Source of the DNA: Acutalibacter sp.
GTDB lineage: Bacteria; Bacillota; Clostridia; Oscillospirales; Acutalibacteraceae
DNA: 5,591 nucleotides
Direction of reading: 5' to 3'
NCBI GenBank assembly: GCA_022801475.1
Contig: JAAWSH010000122.1
Span: 1 to 5,591, forward strand
In this document: positions 4,462-5,591 of the stretch, in pieces
Numbering within the stretch: the stretch's first letter is position 1
Layout of the letters: each line of letters begins with the position of its first letter
Translations under genes and position numbers: made by a program
The notes under the pieces: generated by a model
The model's input: only the letters and a program-made list of their open reading frames with translations
What the model was told of the DNA's origin: nothing
Database searches by the model: none

Positions 4462-5591
4462 ATGAAGTTTACCAAAAAATTGCTGACCTCCGCCCTATGT
4501 GCCGGGCTAACCCTGGCGCTGGCTCTGACCGGCTGTGGGGGCCAAACTCTGAACACCACCGGCGACCTGATGGCTGGTGTGCGCAAAAGTTCCCAAAAGA
4601 CAGAGGCTGATCTAGCCGGCCCCGGGGCCCAGGCTTTTATCGGCTTCGGGCTGGAGTTCTTCCGGCGCTCAATGAAGGCTACCCCAGAAGAGGACGTACT
4701 GGTCTCTCCCCTGTCCGTACTCAGCGCTATGGCCATGACCGCCAACGGCGCCGGGGGACAAACTCTATCCCAAATGGAGGAGGTTCTGGGCCTGCCCATT
4801 GACCAGCTGCGGGCATATTTGGCCGCCTACACGGATTCTCTCCCCTCGGAGGAAAAGGCACAGTTCCACACTGCCAACTCCCTATGGGTCCGGGACGGCG
4901 TGATGCGGGTAGAAAAGGACTTCCTTCAGCTAAACGCCGACTATTTTGGGGCAGGGGTGTATCAGGAGCCCTTTAACACTTCCACCCTGGAAAAGATTAA
5001 CAGCTGGGTCAATCAGCATACCCATGAGATGATTCCCACTATCCTCGACGAGGTTAACCCCCGGGCTGTACTCTATCTGATCAACGCTCTGGCCTTTGAG
5101 GCCCAGTGGGAGGAAGTCTATGAGGATATCGATGTGCGGGAGCAGGTCTTTACCTGCCAGGACGGCCAGGAGCTGAACGTGGACATGATGCACTCTTGGG
5201 AGCGCACCTATTTGGAGGACAGCGAGGCTACGGGCTTTTTGAAATATTATTCCGGCAACCAGTACGCTTTTGCCGCCCTGCTGCCCAATCAGGGAATCAC
5301 CCTGGCGGAGTATGTGGAAGGCCTTACCGCTGAAAAGCTGCGGCAGGTGCTAACCAACAGCTCTCAACAGGATGTAACAGCTGGCATTCCCAAGTTCCAA
5401 CAGGACTATAGCGCCTCATTAAAGGACTTGTTCGCCCAGTGGGGCATGACAGACGCCTTTGAACCCGGCTTGGCAGACTTTTCCTCCATGGGCAATACTG
5501 GCCCCAACGGCGAGCCGCTGTATATTGGCGATGTGCTGCACAAAACCTATATTTCCGTATTTGAGCAAGGCACCCGGGCCGGAGCCGTTAC
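4462..5591 (+). CDS. Serpin-family protease inhibitor, predicted lipoprotein (3' end off window)
   Basis: The frame is open from ATG 4462 to the right edge (376 full codons). Residues 1-24 are a lipoprotein signal, with K5-K6, a hydrophobic core and lipobox L-T-G-C25, so the protein should be lipid-anchored on the outer face of the membrane. A short linker leads to a serpin fold. The landmarks are VSPLSVLSAMAMTANGAG (from residue 81, helix B), NSLWVRD, the NALAFEAQW signature at 208-216 (family pattern NAIYFKGxW), IPKF at 309-312, and the hinge FEQGTRAGAVT at 367-377. By serpin numbering E368 is P17, G370 P15, T371 P14 and A373 P12. Small residues at P12 to P10 are typical of inhibitory serpins, which trap serine or cysteine proteases covalently by inserting the cleaved loop. 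The window ends just before the P1-P1' bond, so the target protease cannot be guessed. About 40-45 residues should remain. Known gut relatives include the siropins of Eubacterium siraeum. It is monocistronic as far as visible, with its own structured leader. Confidence 0.95.
   Translation, partial: MKFTKKLLTSALCAGLTLALALTGCGGQTLNTTGDLMAGVRKSSQKTEADLAGPGAQAFIGFGLEFFRRSMKATPEEDVLVSPLSVLSAMAMTANGAGGQTLSQMEEVLGLPIDQLRAYLAAYTDSLPSEEKAQFHTANSLWVRDGVMRVEKDFLQLNADYFGAGVYQEPFNTSTLEKINSWVNQHTHEMIPTILDEVNPRAVLYLINALAFEAQWEEVYEDIDVREQVFTCQDGQELNVDMMHSWERTYLEDSEATGFLKYYSGNQYAFAALLPNQGITLAEYVEGLTAEKLRQVLTNSSQQDVTAGIPKFQQDYSASLKDLFAQWGMTDAFEPGLADFSSMGNTGPNGEPLYIGDVLHKTYISVFEQGTRAGAV

Overview
The window looks like chromosomal DNA from a fairly high-GC Clostridia-type Firmicute, most likely a gut Oscillospiraceae/Ruminococcaceae-like commensal. 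The signs are strong AAGGAGG-type ribosome binding sites, sigma-A-type promoters, short intergenic spaces with intrinsic terminators, a lipobox-type lipoprotein signal and the protein families present. This placement is inference; there is no rRNA or other marker gene.

Layout, left to right. (1) The 5' end of htpG (Hsp90 chaperone) runs leftward off the window from a near-consensus promoter. (2) Divergent from it is a two-gene operon at 479-1875: a short NfeD-family membrane protein whose stop overlaps the start of an SPFH/stomatin-like protein. This is the classic stomatin/NfeD partner pair, and it ends about 180 bases later at a strong terminator (2057-2095). (3) A large interrupted inverted repeat (2133-2193) sits directly before a 2H phosphoesterase / 2'-5' RNA ligase-like gene (2213-2732). 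That gene carries both HxT catalytic motifs but has a single-base frameshift between them. (4) A second operon (2942-4078), behind a roughly 140-base leader, encodes an HD-domain phosphohydrolase followed by a small zinc-ribbon/DUF2007-like protein with a C-terminal membrane anchor. It ends at a hairpin with a poor U-tract. (5) A 383-base gene-free stretch holds a possible structured extragenic element closed by complementary ends (4163-4318), then a hairpin-rich leader. (6) A lipoprotein serpin (from 4462) runs off the right edge just as its reactive-centre loop begins.

How the genes relate: only the two tight pairs (NfeD + SPFH, HD + zinc ribbon) are clearly co-transcribed. NfeD/SPFH and HtpG fit a loose theme of membrane and protein quality control. 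The lipoprotein serpin would be an envelope-exposed protease inhibitor. No mobile element, CRISPR array, tRNA or rRNA was seen. The points most worth a second look are the frameshifted 2H phosphoesterase with its upstream dyad, the lipid-anchored serpin with its structured leader, and the structured extragenic element.
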